Positions 14,504-23,926 of a DNA stretch of 64,000 nt are shown one piece after another. A program made the translations under genes and the position numbers. Location: assembly GCF_014638845.1 (NCBI RefSeq), contig NZ_BMFP01000004.1, positions 310,001 through 374,000 on the forward strand, read 5' to 3'. This stretch comes from Pontibacter amylolyticus (lineage in GTDB: Bacteria > Bacteroidota > Bacteroidia > Cytophagales > Hymenobacteraceae). Below the pieces are notes generated by a model. That model was given only the letters and a program-made list of their open reading frames with translations, was not told where the DNA came from and ran no database searches. Positions within the stretch are counted from its first letter, which is position 1. Every line of letters begins with the position of its first letter.

Positions 14504-17500
14504 TTAGAATCCAACCCGGAATCCCATGGACAGGGTTGGGGGTAGTGTCATGTAACTGGCATGGTCAGGGTCAAGGCCGTGCTTGTTGGCGCGCCACAGG
14601 ATGCCCAGGTCCCGGGCTACGGCGTAGAGCTGAACGTGCTGTACCATGCGCCGGGAACTGGACGGCTGCAGGACGTCCACCGTCAGGTTGATGTCCTGTA
14701 GACGTATATGGTCCCCTTTTTCCACCAAAGCGGCGGAGTTGGTGTAAAAGGTGTCGCGGTTCACGTTGTTGGGGTAGACCATGGACGGAACCGAAGTGTG
14801 CTGCTCGTCTCCCGGCTGCTGCCAGCGGCGGGCAAAGTCCGGGTGGCTCACCCAGCCTTGGAACAAGTTGTTGTAGTGGATAGAGGGGCGCCTGAAGTAA
14901 TGCCCGAAGCGGTAGCTGATATTACCCGACAACGTGACGCCTTTGTAGCGGAAGGTGTTCAGAAAGGAGCCGAAAACAGGAGGCAGGGCCGGGCCATGGT
15001 AGACCAGTTCCTCCAGCTGCGTATGCCGGGTGATGGCTGTGTAGTCTTTGCTGAGTTCCCCCTCAACGAGGCCCTGCGGATCCCCTGTCTGAGGGTCCAG
15101 CCCCTGCCAAGCGTAGCTGTAGATGCTGTACGGGGGACGCCCTTCCACCGGGGTGACAGAGAGGCCGGAATTGATGAAAGTGCTGCCGCTGGCCGTGGTG
15201 CGCTCATAGCGGGTGACCTCGTTCCTGTTGTAGTTGAAGAGCAGCGTGCTGCTCCAGTGCAGGCCCCTATCCAGCAGTTTTCCGGTCAGTGAGAGGTCCA
15301 CGCCGCTGCCTTTCATGGAGGCGACGTTGCGGCGGACCCTGCCGCTCATCACACCAGCCGTCGGGTCCACGAGGGCGTCACCGATCAGGTCCGTACCTTT
15401 TTTGATGTAATAGTCCAGCGTGCCGTGCAGGCGCTCGTTTTTCAGGCGGAAATCCAGGCCCATGTTCCAAGTGGCTGCTTTTTCCCAACGCAGGTCCGGG
15501 TTCGGGTAGGTGCGCACGACCGCGTAAGGGTCGCCGTTCAGGTTCCCCGACAAAGAACTGATGGTAGCCAGGGCGGTCAGGTTGTTGTCCAGGTTGCCGT
15601 TGTAGCCAAAGGAAGTTCTGGCCTTTAGGTATTCCAGCCAGGGAAGGGAAAAGAAGTCCTCCCGGTGTGCGTTCCAGGCCAGTCCGGCCGACCAGAGGGG
15701 AACGCCGCGTTGGTTGCTGTTCACCCCAAAGAGGTTAGATGCGTCCTTACGGGCACTCGCGGTGGCGACATAGCGGCTGTCATAGGTGTAAGTAGCGTTA
15801 GCGTAGTAGGAGGTATAACGCTGGTTCCGCTCTGAGAAGCCGGTGTTGTTTTGAATGCGGCCCCTCGTGGCCGGGTTGAAAGAGAGGGGAAACTGTGTCA
15901 TATGGTCAACAAACGCGGAGGTGCCCACGCGCTCGTCGTAGCCATAGGCCCGGAACTGCTGACCGGTGCTGCGCTGTGTCTGCCCTTCGGCACCGGCCAT
16001 TGCCGACAATTCATGCCGGCCATGTGACAGGTCATAACGCAACTGGCCCCGGCCGTTGTGGGACCGGAACTGGCTGTGCCAGGTGTCAATAATGCTGCCC
16101 CGGGGAACAGGGAAGCTCAGCGTTCCGTCCGGGTTCACCTGGGTGAAGCGGTTGATCAGGTTGCGCGTCCCGTATGCCTCGGCTGTCTGCAGGTTAGTGT
16201 TCAGGTCCTGGTTATGGGCATACTGGTACTTCCCGATAAAAGTCAGGCCTTTGAACAGGTCCACGTCCACCCCAGTCGTCACGATGGCCTGCTGCTGCTC
16301 GATCGTGTGGTCAATTCCGTCAGCATCCCGCAGCGGCACATATTCCCAATTGAGCAGACCGCTGGATGCGGCAGCGGCGGCATAGTCCTGCCGGTAGTCC
16401 CTGGGCAGGACCACCGGATTGCCCTGTTCGTCCGCCAGGCGGGCATAGGGGTAGAGCCTTTTGGACTGGTCCAGGCTGATGTCACTGAAGCCGGGCCGTC
16501 CGAACCGCCTGGTCCCTTGTGCCAAATTGATGCCTGTGTGCAGCGTCAGTCGTTTGATGGGGGTGTAGCTGTTGTCAGCGCGTAGGCTGATGCGGTGGTT
16601 GGGATCACCCAGTTGGCCGGTGGCCGCATCATAACCACCTGCCAGATAATAGGACATGCGCTCGCCGCCGCCGCTCAGGTTAAGGGCGTACTGCTGGTTT
16701 ACCCCGGTATCGTAGAGATGGCGCTGGAAATCGTCCCGCACGTCATGGGTGGCCAGGCCCTGCAGGGCCTCTTCCAGCTGGGCATCCGTGAGCTGGCCCT
16801 TTCGGTGCAGGATCATCAACTCTACGGCAGGTGAAAGTAACGTGCGGGCGGGACTGTTCTCCTGGCTGTTGTAGAAGCCTTTCCCGAAAAGAAAGCGCTC
16901 CACCCCGATGAAGTCAGCCGGGGCCATCATGGGCACTTGGCTGAAGTCCGGCTTTTGCAATATGCTGACGTTAGCATTGACGTTCACGCGCATGGGCTGC
17001 TGGAGACGTCCTTTTTTGGTGGTGATCACGATCACGCCGTTGCCGGCACGGGCGCCCCAGATAGAGGCCGCTGCTGCGTCCTTGAGCACCGTGACGCTCT
17101 CCACGTCGTTGGGGTTGATAGCGTTCAGGCTGCCCTCGTAGGGAAAGTTGTCCAGGATAATGAGCGGTTCGGCATTGCCGTAGATCGTGCTGATGCCCCG
17201 GATGTTGACCTTGGGGTTGTTGCGAACGCGCTCGTCAAAGTTAAGGCCGGAGGTGACGCCCTTGAGCCGGTCCAGGATGCCGGGACTGACGGAGCGGTCG
17301 AGCAACTCCCGGTCCACCTGCGTAAAGGAGCCTGTCACCCGCTCGGGAGCCAGGCGCTCGTAGCCGGTGGAGACGAGCACTTCCCCGAGGGATTGGGAGT
17401 TTTCACGCAGGGCAATGGTCATTTCCCCGCGCAAAGGTGGTTTTAGCGGCACCTGCTGTGTGATATAACCCAGAAAAGAGATCTCCAGGGTGTCGGCAGC

Positions 17501-17695
17501 CTGGAGAGGGGCTAGTGTAAAGCGCCCCTCGGGATCAGTGGCGGTGGCAGCGCTGGTGCCCAGCAGGCGCACCGTGGCACCGGGGAGCGGGTGGTTGCCG
17601 GGAGAGGCGACCACACGGCCCTGCAGCCGCTCCTGCCCCAGGGCGGGGAGCGTGCTGCAAAACAGCAGGAAAGCGATTAGTAGTTTTGATTGCAT
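14504..17695 (-). CDS. SusC/RagA-family TonB-dependent outer-membrane transporter
   Basis: 1063 residues. A signal peptide covers 1-20. A carboxypeptidase-regulatory-like domain follows (about 22-90: LQGRVVASPGNHPLPGATV, FLGYITQQVPL), then the plug (about 97-235) with the SusC signature region NPKVNIRGISTIYGNAEPLI and GNGVIVITTKKG, then a 22-strand barrel to the C-terminal Phe. It imports an unknown ligand with TonB energy together with the SusD lipoprotein downstream. No STN domain or anti-sigma/sigma pair is adjacent, so regulation is not of the FecIR type. The TlpA gene upstream belongs to the same transcript. Confidence 0.94.
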   Translation of the reverse strand: MQSKLLIAFLLFCSTLPALGQERLQGRVVASPGNHPLPGATVRLLGTSAATATDPEGRFTLAPLQAADTLEISFLGYITQQVPLKPPLRGEMTIALRENSQSLGEVLVSTGYERLAPERVTGSFTQVDRELLDRSVSPGILDRLKGVTSGLNFDERVRNNPKVNIRGISTIYGNAEPLIILDNFPYEGSLNAINPNDVESVTVLKDAAAASIWGARAGNGVIVITTKKGRLQQPMRVNVNANVSILQKPDFSQVPMMAPADFIGVERFLFGKGFYNSQENSPARTLLSPAVELMILHRKGQLTDAQLEEALQGLATHDVRDDFQRHLYDTGVNQQYALNLSGGGERMSYYLAGGYDAATGQLGDPNHRISLRADNSYTPIKRLTLHTGINLAQGTRRFGRPGFSDISLDQSKRLYPYARLADEQGNPVVLPRDYRQDYAAAAASSGLLNWEYVPLRDADGIDHTIEQQQAIVTTGVDVDLFKGLTFIGKYQYAHNQDLNTNLQTAEAYGTRNLINRFTQVNPDGTLSFPVPRGSIIDTWHSQFRSHNGRGQLRYDLSHGRHELSAMAGAEGQTQRSTGQQFRAYGYDERVGTSAFVDHMTQFPLSFNPATRGRIQNNTGFSERNQRYTSYYANATYTYDSRYVATASARKDASNLFGVNSNQRGVPLWSAGLAWNAHREDFFSLPWLEYLKARTSFGYNGNLDNNLTALATISSLSGNLNGDPYAVVRTYPNPDLRWEKAATWNMGLDFRLKNERLHGTLDYYIKKGTDLIGDALVDPTAGVMSGRVRRNVASMKGSGVDLSLTGKLLDRGLHWSSTLLFNYNRNEVTRYERTTASGSTFINSGLSVTPVEGRPPYSIYSYAWQGLDPQTGDPQGLVEGELSKDYTAITRHTQLEELVYHGPALPPVFGSFLNTFRYKGVTLSGNISYRFGHYFRRPSIHYNNLFQGWVSHPDFARRWQQPGDEQHTSVPSMVYPNNVNRDTFYTNSAALVEKGDHIRLQDINLTVDVLQPSSSRRMVQHVQLYAVARDLGILWRANKHGLDPDHASYMTLPPTLSMGFRVGF

Positions 17696-17724
17696 ACAGG
17701 ATTGATTTTTAGGTTTGGAAATAC

Positions 17725-19035
17725 TTATTGGATGATGAGCACCTGGAGCGGGCGTTTTTTCTTCTGCAGCCGGAGGCCATAAGCCGCCAGCCGGGTGTTC
17801 AGCCGATTGATGTCCTGCAGGTCGCCTTCCGACAGCTGGAGATCGATAGGGTAGGTGATACCTGTTCTGTCGAGCACCGGAAGGTCCGGGATATGCTTGT
17901 TGAGAAAAACCACCAGCCTGTTGGCCGACTCGTTGCGCATGTACTTGTCCGGGTCGCTGACGTCGGTGAAGTTGTGGCCGGGCTCACCCCCGGCAGACCG
18001 CGGCACTGCCGCTCGGTCCAGCAGGGTCAGCTCCCAGCAGTCGATGCGTCTTTTGCGGACGCTGGCCTGCAGGCCGAAGAGCCGCTCCAGGTCCTGCTGC
18101 ATGAAGGTGTATAGCTTATCGGACAGGGCGGCGGGTAGCAGCATTTCGTAGCAGTAGTTCTTGTGCTGGCGCTCTTCCACCAGGTTGTGCACCTGGTGGG
18201 CGCGGGCCTTATCGCTGGTCAGGAAAATCTGCTTTTCCGGGAAGTAGGAGGGCAGGCCGCAGGAAGCCCGGAGGAGTTGCGCCACGGAGGCGTTCACGAT
18301 CTGCAGGCGCAGGGTAGAGTCTGTCTTCACCTTGCCGGACCCTCCGCCCAGCCCCGGCACATAAGGGGTGAGAATGGAGCGGTAGCGGGGGAAAGGGGAG
18401 CCGCCGTTTCCCTCATGGAAGAGCAGTTTGCTGTAGTCATGATCCATGACGTCCTTCTTGTGGTCTTTGAAATTGCCTTCCTGCCCCCGCAGGAGGCGGC
18501 GCACTGTGGCGGGCGTTGCATCGTACGGACCGGTCTGGGCAAGCAGCCTGCCCTCCGGGCTGATCCACACGAGATGGGGCACGGCGTTGTATGGGAAGAG
18601 CTCCTCCAACTGTTGATTGTCCAGTACGATCGGTAGCTTCATGCGCCGCCCAATAGGGTTGTTGGCGAGAAAGGTCTCCACTTCTTCCCGTTTCTGGGAG
18701 GTGACGGTGATCACCTGCAGGCTATCGCCAAAGGCCTGTTGCAGAGCCTCCAGCTTCGGGAGCGCCAGCAGGCTGGAACCGCATGTGGTGGCCCAGAACT
18801 GCAGCAGCACGACCCTGCCGCGGAAGTCGGAAAGGCTGGCCGTGCCGGATGGGTAGTGAAGCAGGGTGCTGAAGGTCACGTCGGGTACCTGCTCCCCTGT
18901 CTCCAGCTCAGCGGCAGCGTGCTCCTGTGCCTGTCCCCGAACGGCTTGGGAAAGCAGCAGCGCCATCAGGACGAAAGCCAGGCAACACGCATGATGGAGA
19001 GTTATTCTATTTAAAAACTGTTTTATTAACGGCAT
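17725..19035 (-). CDS. TlpA-type thioredoxin-fold protein with DUF3738-like C-terminus
   Basis: 436 residues. A membrane anchor or signal spans about 14-34. A TlpA/redoxin domain follows at about 45-175 (TFSTLLHYPSG, LSDFRGRVVLLQFWATT, AVPHLVWISPEG). The active site reads CGSS: C85 is present but the second Cys of CxxC is Ser88. From about 215 the C-terminal half (KNYCYEMLLPAALSDKLYT, MQQDLERLFGLQASVRKRRI, DCWELTLL, GITYPIDLQLS) matches the DUF3738 pattern. TlpA-DUF3738 proteins often accompany SusCD pairs in Bacteroidota. Loss of the resolving Cys suggests isomerase or non-redox use. It is first in the SusCD operon. Confidence 0.85.
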   Translation of the reverse strand: MPLIKQFLNRITLHHACCLAFVLMALLLSQAVRGQAQEHAAAELETGEQVPDVTFSTLLHYPSGTASLSDFRGRVVLLQFWATTCGSSLLALPKLEALQQAFGDSLQVITVTSQKREEVETFLANNPIGRRMKLPIVLDNQQLEELFPYNAVPHLVWISPEGRLLAQTGPYDATPATVRRLLRGQEGNFKDHKKDVMDHDYSKLLFHEGNGGSPFPRYRSILTPYVPGLGGGSGKVKTDSTLRLQIVNASVAQLLRASCGLPSYFPEKQIFLTSDKARAHQVHNLVEERQHKNYCYEMLLPAALSDKLYTFMQQDLERLFGLQASVRKRRIDCWELTLLDRAAVPRSAGGEPGHNFTDVSDPDKYMRNESANRLVVFLNKHIPDLPVLDRTGITYPIDLQLSEGDLQDINRLNTRLAAYGLRLQKKKRPLQVLIIQ

Positions 19036-19526
19036 GTATTAGTGTTTAAAGGTTTAATTGATGTGTAAGGCCACAGGTGGGCACTGGGCTTTTCTCCGCC
19101 TAGCGGCCTGAGAGAAGGTAGCTGACAGGGAGCAGGAAGAGGAGAGGCGGGGGCGACCGGCGTGAGCGAGGGACGAAGAGTTTCGCTCACGGGCGACTGC
19201 GGTTACTCACCTTAAAACTATTCTATAACCTATAGAGCAGCCGCCCCCTGCACAGCCGGACAGTGCCGGGCGCCCCGGCCTCCCCTAGTGTAGCATTGGA
19301 TCGCGGCGGCAGCGGCAGAGTATGACCGCTGCCGAGGCAACAATTGATTCTGTAAGCTGGTCCGGGCGGTGTGTCTGCGGACCGCCAGCAACTGATCGGA
19401 GGGCAGCCTGCAGGAAAAGTATAGGCATAGGAAGCCCGGGAAGCCATTTTTGTGGTTTCATATAAGTGTAAATCAGGATGTAACAATTATTTAGCCGCTA
19501 GTGCGGGTGGATCTGTAGGAAACTTT
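19036..19526. other. 491-bp region upstream of TlpA-SusCD operon
   Basis: This GC-rich spacer must hold the operon promoter. It contains the hairpin GTGAGCGA-N13-TCGCTCAC at 19161-19189. A 58-codon frame with a hydrophobic front lies at 19285-19461 and is listed separately. No -33/-7 pair was seen with confidence. Confidence 0.35.
19285..19461 (-). CDS. Possible 58-residue small protein upstream of TlpA-SusCD
   Basis: The frame begins ATG at 19461 and reads MKPQKWLPGLPMPILFLQAA, continues with a Pro/Thr-rich middle, then a hydrophobic stretch (SIVASAAVILCRC), and ends TAG. It has a basic start and a short hydrophobic segment like a membrane or exported peptide, and lies on the same strand as the operon. 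No family is recognised, and it may be chance in GC-rich DNA. Confidence 0.22.
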   Translation of the reverse strand: MKPQKWLPGLPMPILFLQAALRSVAGGPQTHRPDQLTESIVASAAVILCRCRRDPMLH

Positions 19527-19895
19527 CTAATCAGGCGGACAGACGAGCAGCATCCAGTTGGCCGACACGTTGGTGTGCAGGGATTCCAGGGCCTCGGCCA
19601 GCGAGGCTTTTTCTGGACAGGCCGTTCTGTTGCTTAGCTGCGGCGCGGAACAGGTTTTCTCGGGCATGTCATGCAGTTGATATAGAGCTGAAACAAGCGT
19701 TTTAAGATCTTCATAAAAGGTAATCAGTTCGGTGTTATGCATACAGGAGGACTTGCTGTCCTTCAGGGCTAGGATAAACCACTTCCAGAGGCGTTGCTGC
19801 GCTTCGTGCTGCGGGTAGCGGGCGCAGAAGTCGAGCAGGGCCTGGTCTGGCTCGGAGAGTTTGAATTCAGGTAAGGTATAGGGCATGGTTTCCAT
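19527..19895 (-). CDS. Hypothetical 122-residue cytoplasmic protein
   Basis: It starts METMPYTLPEFKLSEPDQAL and is largely helical (LLDFCARYPQHEAQQRLWKW, ITFYEDLKTLVSALYQL). Codon use and acid/base balance look coding, and there is no signal peptide. It is on the same strand as the TlpA-SusCD operon, about 490 bp upstream of it. No known family is recognised. Proteins of this type occur as orphans beside MauE/SusCD clusters, but I cannot assign a role. Confidence 0.5.
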   Translation of the reverse strand: METMPYTLPEFKLSEPDQALLDFCARYPQHEAQQRLWKWFILALKDSKSSCMHNTELITFYEDLKTLVSALYQLHDMPEKTCSAPQLSNRTACPEKASLAEALESLHTNVSANWMLLVCPPD

Positions 19896-20209
19896 AGGCG
19901 GTAATCGGTTAAAGTTTGGGAAATAGGGGTCCTGCCAGGCTCTAAATAGGAGCTGGTCATGCCGGGGAGGGGAAAGAGGACAGCTACCTGCAACACCACG
20001 TGCTAGCTGGTGTTAGCGGGGCAGCAACGGGAAGGAATCAGCTCACTCAGGGGGTGAAATGAGTAGCACCCAGCCGGAGGAAGGACTCCGGTGTGCAGAT
20101 ACGCACTGTATGGTGCTGTTGAATTTCTGATTCATTACTCTGACTATAAAGTGCAGTTGAATAATGAATCTTGATAGAGGGGAATCGCTATCAGAAAGAA
20201 GCGATAGCA

Positions 20210-20410
20210 ATGGAACCCACTCCGTATGATGCGGAAACCTGTAGGAGGGTTGTTGGCACATACAAGAGCGGGCCCATCACTATCGCAAAGATAGTAAATG
20301 GGCAACTACTCCTGCATCTTGCACCAACAGAAAGTTTCCTACATTTTCCGCGCAAGACTCAGAACCCAATTGCCTGGATTTCTAATCCTAGATGTTGTTC
20401 TAAAAGCTAA
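20210..20410 (+). pseudogene. Possible DUF3471-like remnant
   Basis: The frame ETCRRVVGTYKSGPITIAKI VNGQLLLHLAPTESFLHF resembles the start of the small beta domain (DUF3471) that ends many serine hydrolases: a GTY motif, then a 'dGkL.l.l' strand. It then runs out of homology and stops. No hydrolase domain precedes it. It may be a decayed end fragment. Confidence is low because only one short motif is seen. Confidence 0.3.
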
Positions 20411-20484
20411 GATAGTATATAGATTTAATATATCAAAATATTTTGGAACCATAGTATAAAAATACCATCCTCTTTATTGTCTGG

Positions 20485-20991
20485 ATGGGAAAAGAAATCA
20501 AAATCACTCCTACTGACCAGTATATTATTGATAAGGTTAGAATGCTTCGACTAGAGAAAGAAGTATCTCAAAAAAAGCTTTCAGAAATTATAAGTCCATC
20601 TGGTGACAATTCAGCTGTTGGGAAAATTGAAAGTGTCTCTACAACCCATAAATATACCGATCATCAGCTCAACTTAATCGCCAACTACTTTGGCTGTACG
20701 GTCTATGATTTCTATCCAGCGAATATTCTGAATGACACGGCCCAGGTGAAGACCAGAGTGACAATCCCCAAAGGGCTGGGGCCAACGGGGATCATCAATG
20801 CATTGCTTGAGGAAGGTAAGTTCTTCAGTGTGCCGAGGACAATCAGGGAAACTACCGATTATTGTAATGCATACTATAGCGAAAGCAGGCCTGTGACAGA
20901 TTATACTGCTATTCTGGAAAGGGCAGTTGAAAAAGGAGGCTTGAAGAAGGTGGAGCTCGAAAGCGGCAACGTGCAGTACCAACAGGTATAG
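20485..20991 (+). CDS. XRE-like helix-turn-helix regulator (168 residues)
   Basis: The N-terminal Cro/CI-type HTH spans about 12-75 (YIIDKVRMLRLEKEVSQKKL, GKIESVSTTHKYTDHQLNLI, ANYFGCTVYDFYP). The C-terminal 80 residues (IPKGLGPTGIINALLEEGKF) recall the small domain seen in Bacteroidota XRE proteins that read DNA-associated signals. It is followed 51 bp later by a second regulator of similar plan. A RBS is not evident, as is usual in this phylum. The targets are unknown; the pair sits at the edge of a 1.2 kb gene-poor gap. Confidence 0.7.
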   Translation: MGKEIKITPTDQYIIDKVRMLRLEKEVSQKKLSEIISPSGDNSAVGKIESVSTTHKYTDHQLNLIANYFGCTVYDFYPANILNDTAQVKTRVTIPKGLGPTGIINALLEEGKFFSVPRTIRETTDYCNAYYSESRPVTDYTAILERAVEKGGLKKVELESGNVQYQQV

Positions 20992-21042
20992 CTGTTTAAA
21001 GTTATGCTTTCAAAAACATCCTGAAATGCCGTAATTAGGGAT

Positions 21043-21687
21043 GTGAAAAAAGAAAAGCCGACAGCAATCTTAACAATGCCTGTATCATCGATTGAGTTCG
21101 ATAAAACCTACCGTGTAAGGCAGAAGCGGCTTGCAATGGGCTACACAGCCCGGGAGCTTTCGTTTCTGTTGGGCTATCATCCCCTGTATGTAAGGAATCT
21201 GGAGGATCCAACCTCCACAAAAAAGTATAACGCTACCGAGACAAACTACCTGCGGCTGATTTTTGATTGCCCGCTGTCTGACCTGATGCCGGGTAAAATC
21301 GAGGAGCCGTTTTACCAGATTCAGGTAGATCATGGTCTTAGTCCTAGATTAAATAACAAGAGTTATACCATATCCATTCTGAAAGAAGGAGGCAAGGGGC
21401 ATTTTCTAACCTTTGAGGAGGAACCTGCCAATTTTGAATTTCCGTTGAAAAGTGTGGCTACTCAGGAACAGGTGCAGCAGTTTGTGAATGGGCTGTTTGC
21501 GAATGATTATTTCGATAGGCCGCGAACAGGGCTGGAGGTTTTCAAGCTGTGTCAGGAAAAACTCGGGGTTCCTTTGAGGCCCGCTTTGGTTGCTGATGCA
21601 ATAGGCTTTTATACGAGCAAGCGGAAGGCGCCCAAGCTGGTGAAGGGGAAGAATGAGAGTTCTAGGGAGGTGTTTGTAAAAGAGTGA
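21043..21687 (+). CDS. XRE-like helix-turn-helix regulator (214 residues, GTG start)
   Basis: It begins at a GTG (21043); an overlapping ATG at 21041 is out of frame and stops at once. The N-terminal HTH (about 20-80: YRVRQKRLAMGYTARELSFL, LGYHPLYVRNLEDP, LIFDCPLSDLMP) is followed by the segment SYTISILKEGGKGHFLTFEE and a C-terminal helical part (FVNGLFANDYFDRPRTGLEV) that recalls the companion protein at 20485. The tandem layout suggests an ancient duplication. The function is regulatory by fold; the targets are unknown. Confidence 0.65.
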   Translation: MKKEKPTAILTMPVSSIEFDKTYRVRQKRLAMGYTARELSFLLGYHPLYVRNLEDPTSTKKYNATETNYLRLIFDCPLSDLMPGKIEEPFYQIQVDHGLSPRLNNKSYTISILKEGGKGHFLTFEEEPANFEFPLKSVATQEQVQQFVNGLFANDYFDRPRTGLEVFKLCQEKLGVPLRPALVADAIGFYTSKRKAPKLVKGKNESSREVFVKE

Positions 21688-22900
21688 CTTGGTAAGATAG
21701 CCTTCACTTTTCTAAAAATTATGAGAACCTCCAGTAGGTAAAAAGTAGAATAGGCTGCTCAAAAAGAGTATGTGATTTCCTGAAGTACCAGAATGTTTAC
21801 AACTGAAAGTCATTCAAACGGGTTTCTGCGATATCTTAAGTGCGTCAATAGCCAAAGAGAACAGTCAATAGGCAGCGAGCGTTTAAACATCAACACAAGC
21901 ATAGGAAAGAAGAAAGGTATGCAGCAAGTATAATATGGTACTTCGGTATTTTTTTAGTTAGGAAGATATATTACTGTTTGACTATGTATACTTAAATGCA
22001 GGGGATTTCAAACTAAGGAACAAATTTGCGCATTTTTATTACAGTTACAGCATACATGAATAGTAACCGGTTAAGTTGCGTTTGCCGCTAGCGAAATATG
22101 AAATAATGGGGTTATTAAACTAGTCATATTTTTAAGGTATAAAAATAATCAAAATTTGATTACCTGACTAGCCTTAGAATTTGGTACAGATGTCTTCTAT
22201 AGGTACAGGCAGGCATGATTGAAGAAGTCAGAGTTTGGCGAATATTGCTTAAAAATGCATCATGTGGTAATAATAGCTAATCGATTACCGCGGTCATCGT
22301 GTTATAACAGGTGATAAAAGGAATGTGTTAGGGCATATATGATGATAGTGGTGAGACCAGCCATGCGGTTTTGTGATTGTCTAAGAGTAACCATCAATTC
22401 TATAATGATGGCTATACAGCTTTGGATTCAAAAGAATATAAGGTAAACCAACCCGAAACTTTACTAGGATGTAGTAGTGTACTATACTGCTGCTCGTAGT
22501 ACTATCTCAGTTAAAAATCAATGGGCTTAAACGGAATGATCTTTGATATAGGGTATAAGGAGAATACTGTGATACTGTTACTTCTGCTTAGAATAAAATG
22601 TTATAACTATGATTAAAGTGTTGTAGCTAAGTAGTTTATAATCTATACTGATTTAATTTCTTAGTTGAGGTAAAATTATTATTATTTTAATTTAAGTAAC
22701 TCAGTAACATAAACATTCCTTTCAGAAGATGTTGTGAGATGCCTATTTGCACTTACAATAGGACATAAGTCACCTTTAACAGAAAACGAACTTTTGCTAA
22801 TAATGTTACATTCCCCTTCAAGCTAATTTCTTTTTTAGCTATTTGCCCTCCAGTCTTTTTTATAGTCTTGGCTCACATAAATTTTTAGGCAACTATCTAA
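21688..22900. other. 1.2-kb AT-rich gene-free gap
   Basis: No frame on either strand looks coding, and I recognise no RNA gene. Base composition is clearly more AT-rich than the flanking genes. Near the right end TTTG (22842-22845), a 17-bp spacer and TAGTCTTG (22863-22870) form an imperfect Bacteroidota promoter about 30 bp before the first tail-fibre-like gene. Confidence 0.5.
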
Positions 22901-23926
22901 ATGAATAAAAGTATATTTTTTCTTTGCTTGTTTTCCCTGCTTTGTACGACGAGCTACGCACAATGGTCCACCGGTACTGGGGGCATCTTTTATAGCGGGG
23001 GGCGTGTGGGGATTGGTACAACAGCTCTAAATGCTAAGCTTTCAGTTTTTGGAGAGGGAGGGGGAGGGTTTAGTCCTACGCTGGATTTACAAAGCAGCAA
23101 TGCGGAATTTGCCTGGAGTTTGATTAGCCTCAAATCCAGTACCGATAATACGACAGACTATATGGTGGGTCGTGGTGGTGGCAGTCTCAACGGTGGCCGG
23201 ATGCTCACATTTCATATACCGGACCGCAGCCTCTATAGCAATAGCGGTGACCTGCCAAAAATAGGGTTTTACTCTTCGGGATCGAATAACCTTGGTTTTA
23301 TAGAGGCAGAGACTGGTAACTGGTACATGAAAGGAAATGTCGGAATTGGCACCACTTCACCTGAGGCACGCCTAGCTGTGGACCAGGGTGCCTCCAATAA
23401 CCTGGCACTGGCCCTTACCTCCTCCGGACCTGGCTGGGGGTCAGGCTTACTGTTGAAAAACACCGCTGCTGGGGGCAACATGTATGGGATTTACTCTGGG
23501 GCAGACGGCATGCTGCACTTCGCCAATGCAGGCAGAGAGGCAGATGATCTGATCATTCACCCGGGCGGAAACATAGGAATCGGAACCCGATCGCCTGATG
23601 CGAAACTAACCGTAGCCGGGAACGTGCATGCCCGGGAGGTGAAGGTGACGGTAGCAGCCGGAGCCGACTTTGTCTTCGAGGAGGACTACGCGCTGCCCAG
23701 CCTTGATGAGACAGAGAGATTTGTGCGAAAAAACAAGCACCTGCCCGGCATCGCCCCGGCTGCCGAGATGGAGCATGAGGGGCTAGACTTAGGCAAGATG
23801 AATATTCTGCTGCTGCAGAAAGTGGAGGAGCTCACCCTGTACATTATCGAACAGAATACGGCAATGCAGCAGCATAAAGAAGAGATTCAAGCACTTAAAG
23901 AAAGGGTGGTGAAGCTTGAAAAGTAA
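22901..23926 (+). CDS. Exported tail-fibre-like repeat protein 1
   Basis: 341 residues. A signal peptide ends TTSYAQ (about 1-21). The body has repeated short beta motifs of the type 'GnVGIGTtsPeAkLaV' (about 35-45, 145-160, 223-240), as in phage tail-fibre-like and trimeric surface proteins of Bacteroidota. The C-terminus (REVKVTVAAGADFVFEEDY, ETERFVRKNKHLPGIAPAAE, then a coiled coil from about 295) is a conserved ending of this family, and the coil probably drives trimerisation. It is likely secreted or surface-exposed. It is the first of three tandem paralogues that precede RHS genes. Confidence 0.75.
   Translation: MNKSIFFLCLFSLLCTTSYAQWSTGTGGIFYSGGRVGIGTTALNAKLSVFGEGGGGFSPTLDLQSSNAEFAWSLISLKSSTDNTTDYMVGRGGGSLNGGRMLTFHIPDRSLYSNSGDLPKIGFYSSGSNNLGFIEAETGNWYMKGNVGIGTTSPEARLAVDQGASNNLALALTSSGPGWGSGLLLKNTAAGGNMYGIYSGADGMLHFANAGREADDLIIHPGGNIGIGTRSPDAKLTVAGNVHAREVKVTVAAGADFVFEEDYALPSLDETERFVRKNKHLPGIAPAAEMEHEGLDLGKMNILLLQKVEELTLYIIEQNTAMQQHKEEIQALKERVVKLEK

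Noticed and set aside
16058..17446. Several plus-strand frames opposite SusC
   Set aside because: Shadows of the SusC gene caused by high GC and codon structure.
19223..19486. 87-codon minus-strand frame upstream of TlpA
   Set aside because: Overlaps a better small frame (19285-19461) and is Pro/Ser/Arg-rich as expected for chance reading in GC-rich DNA.
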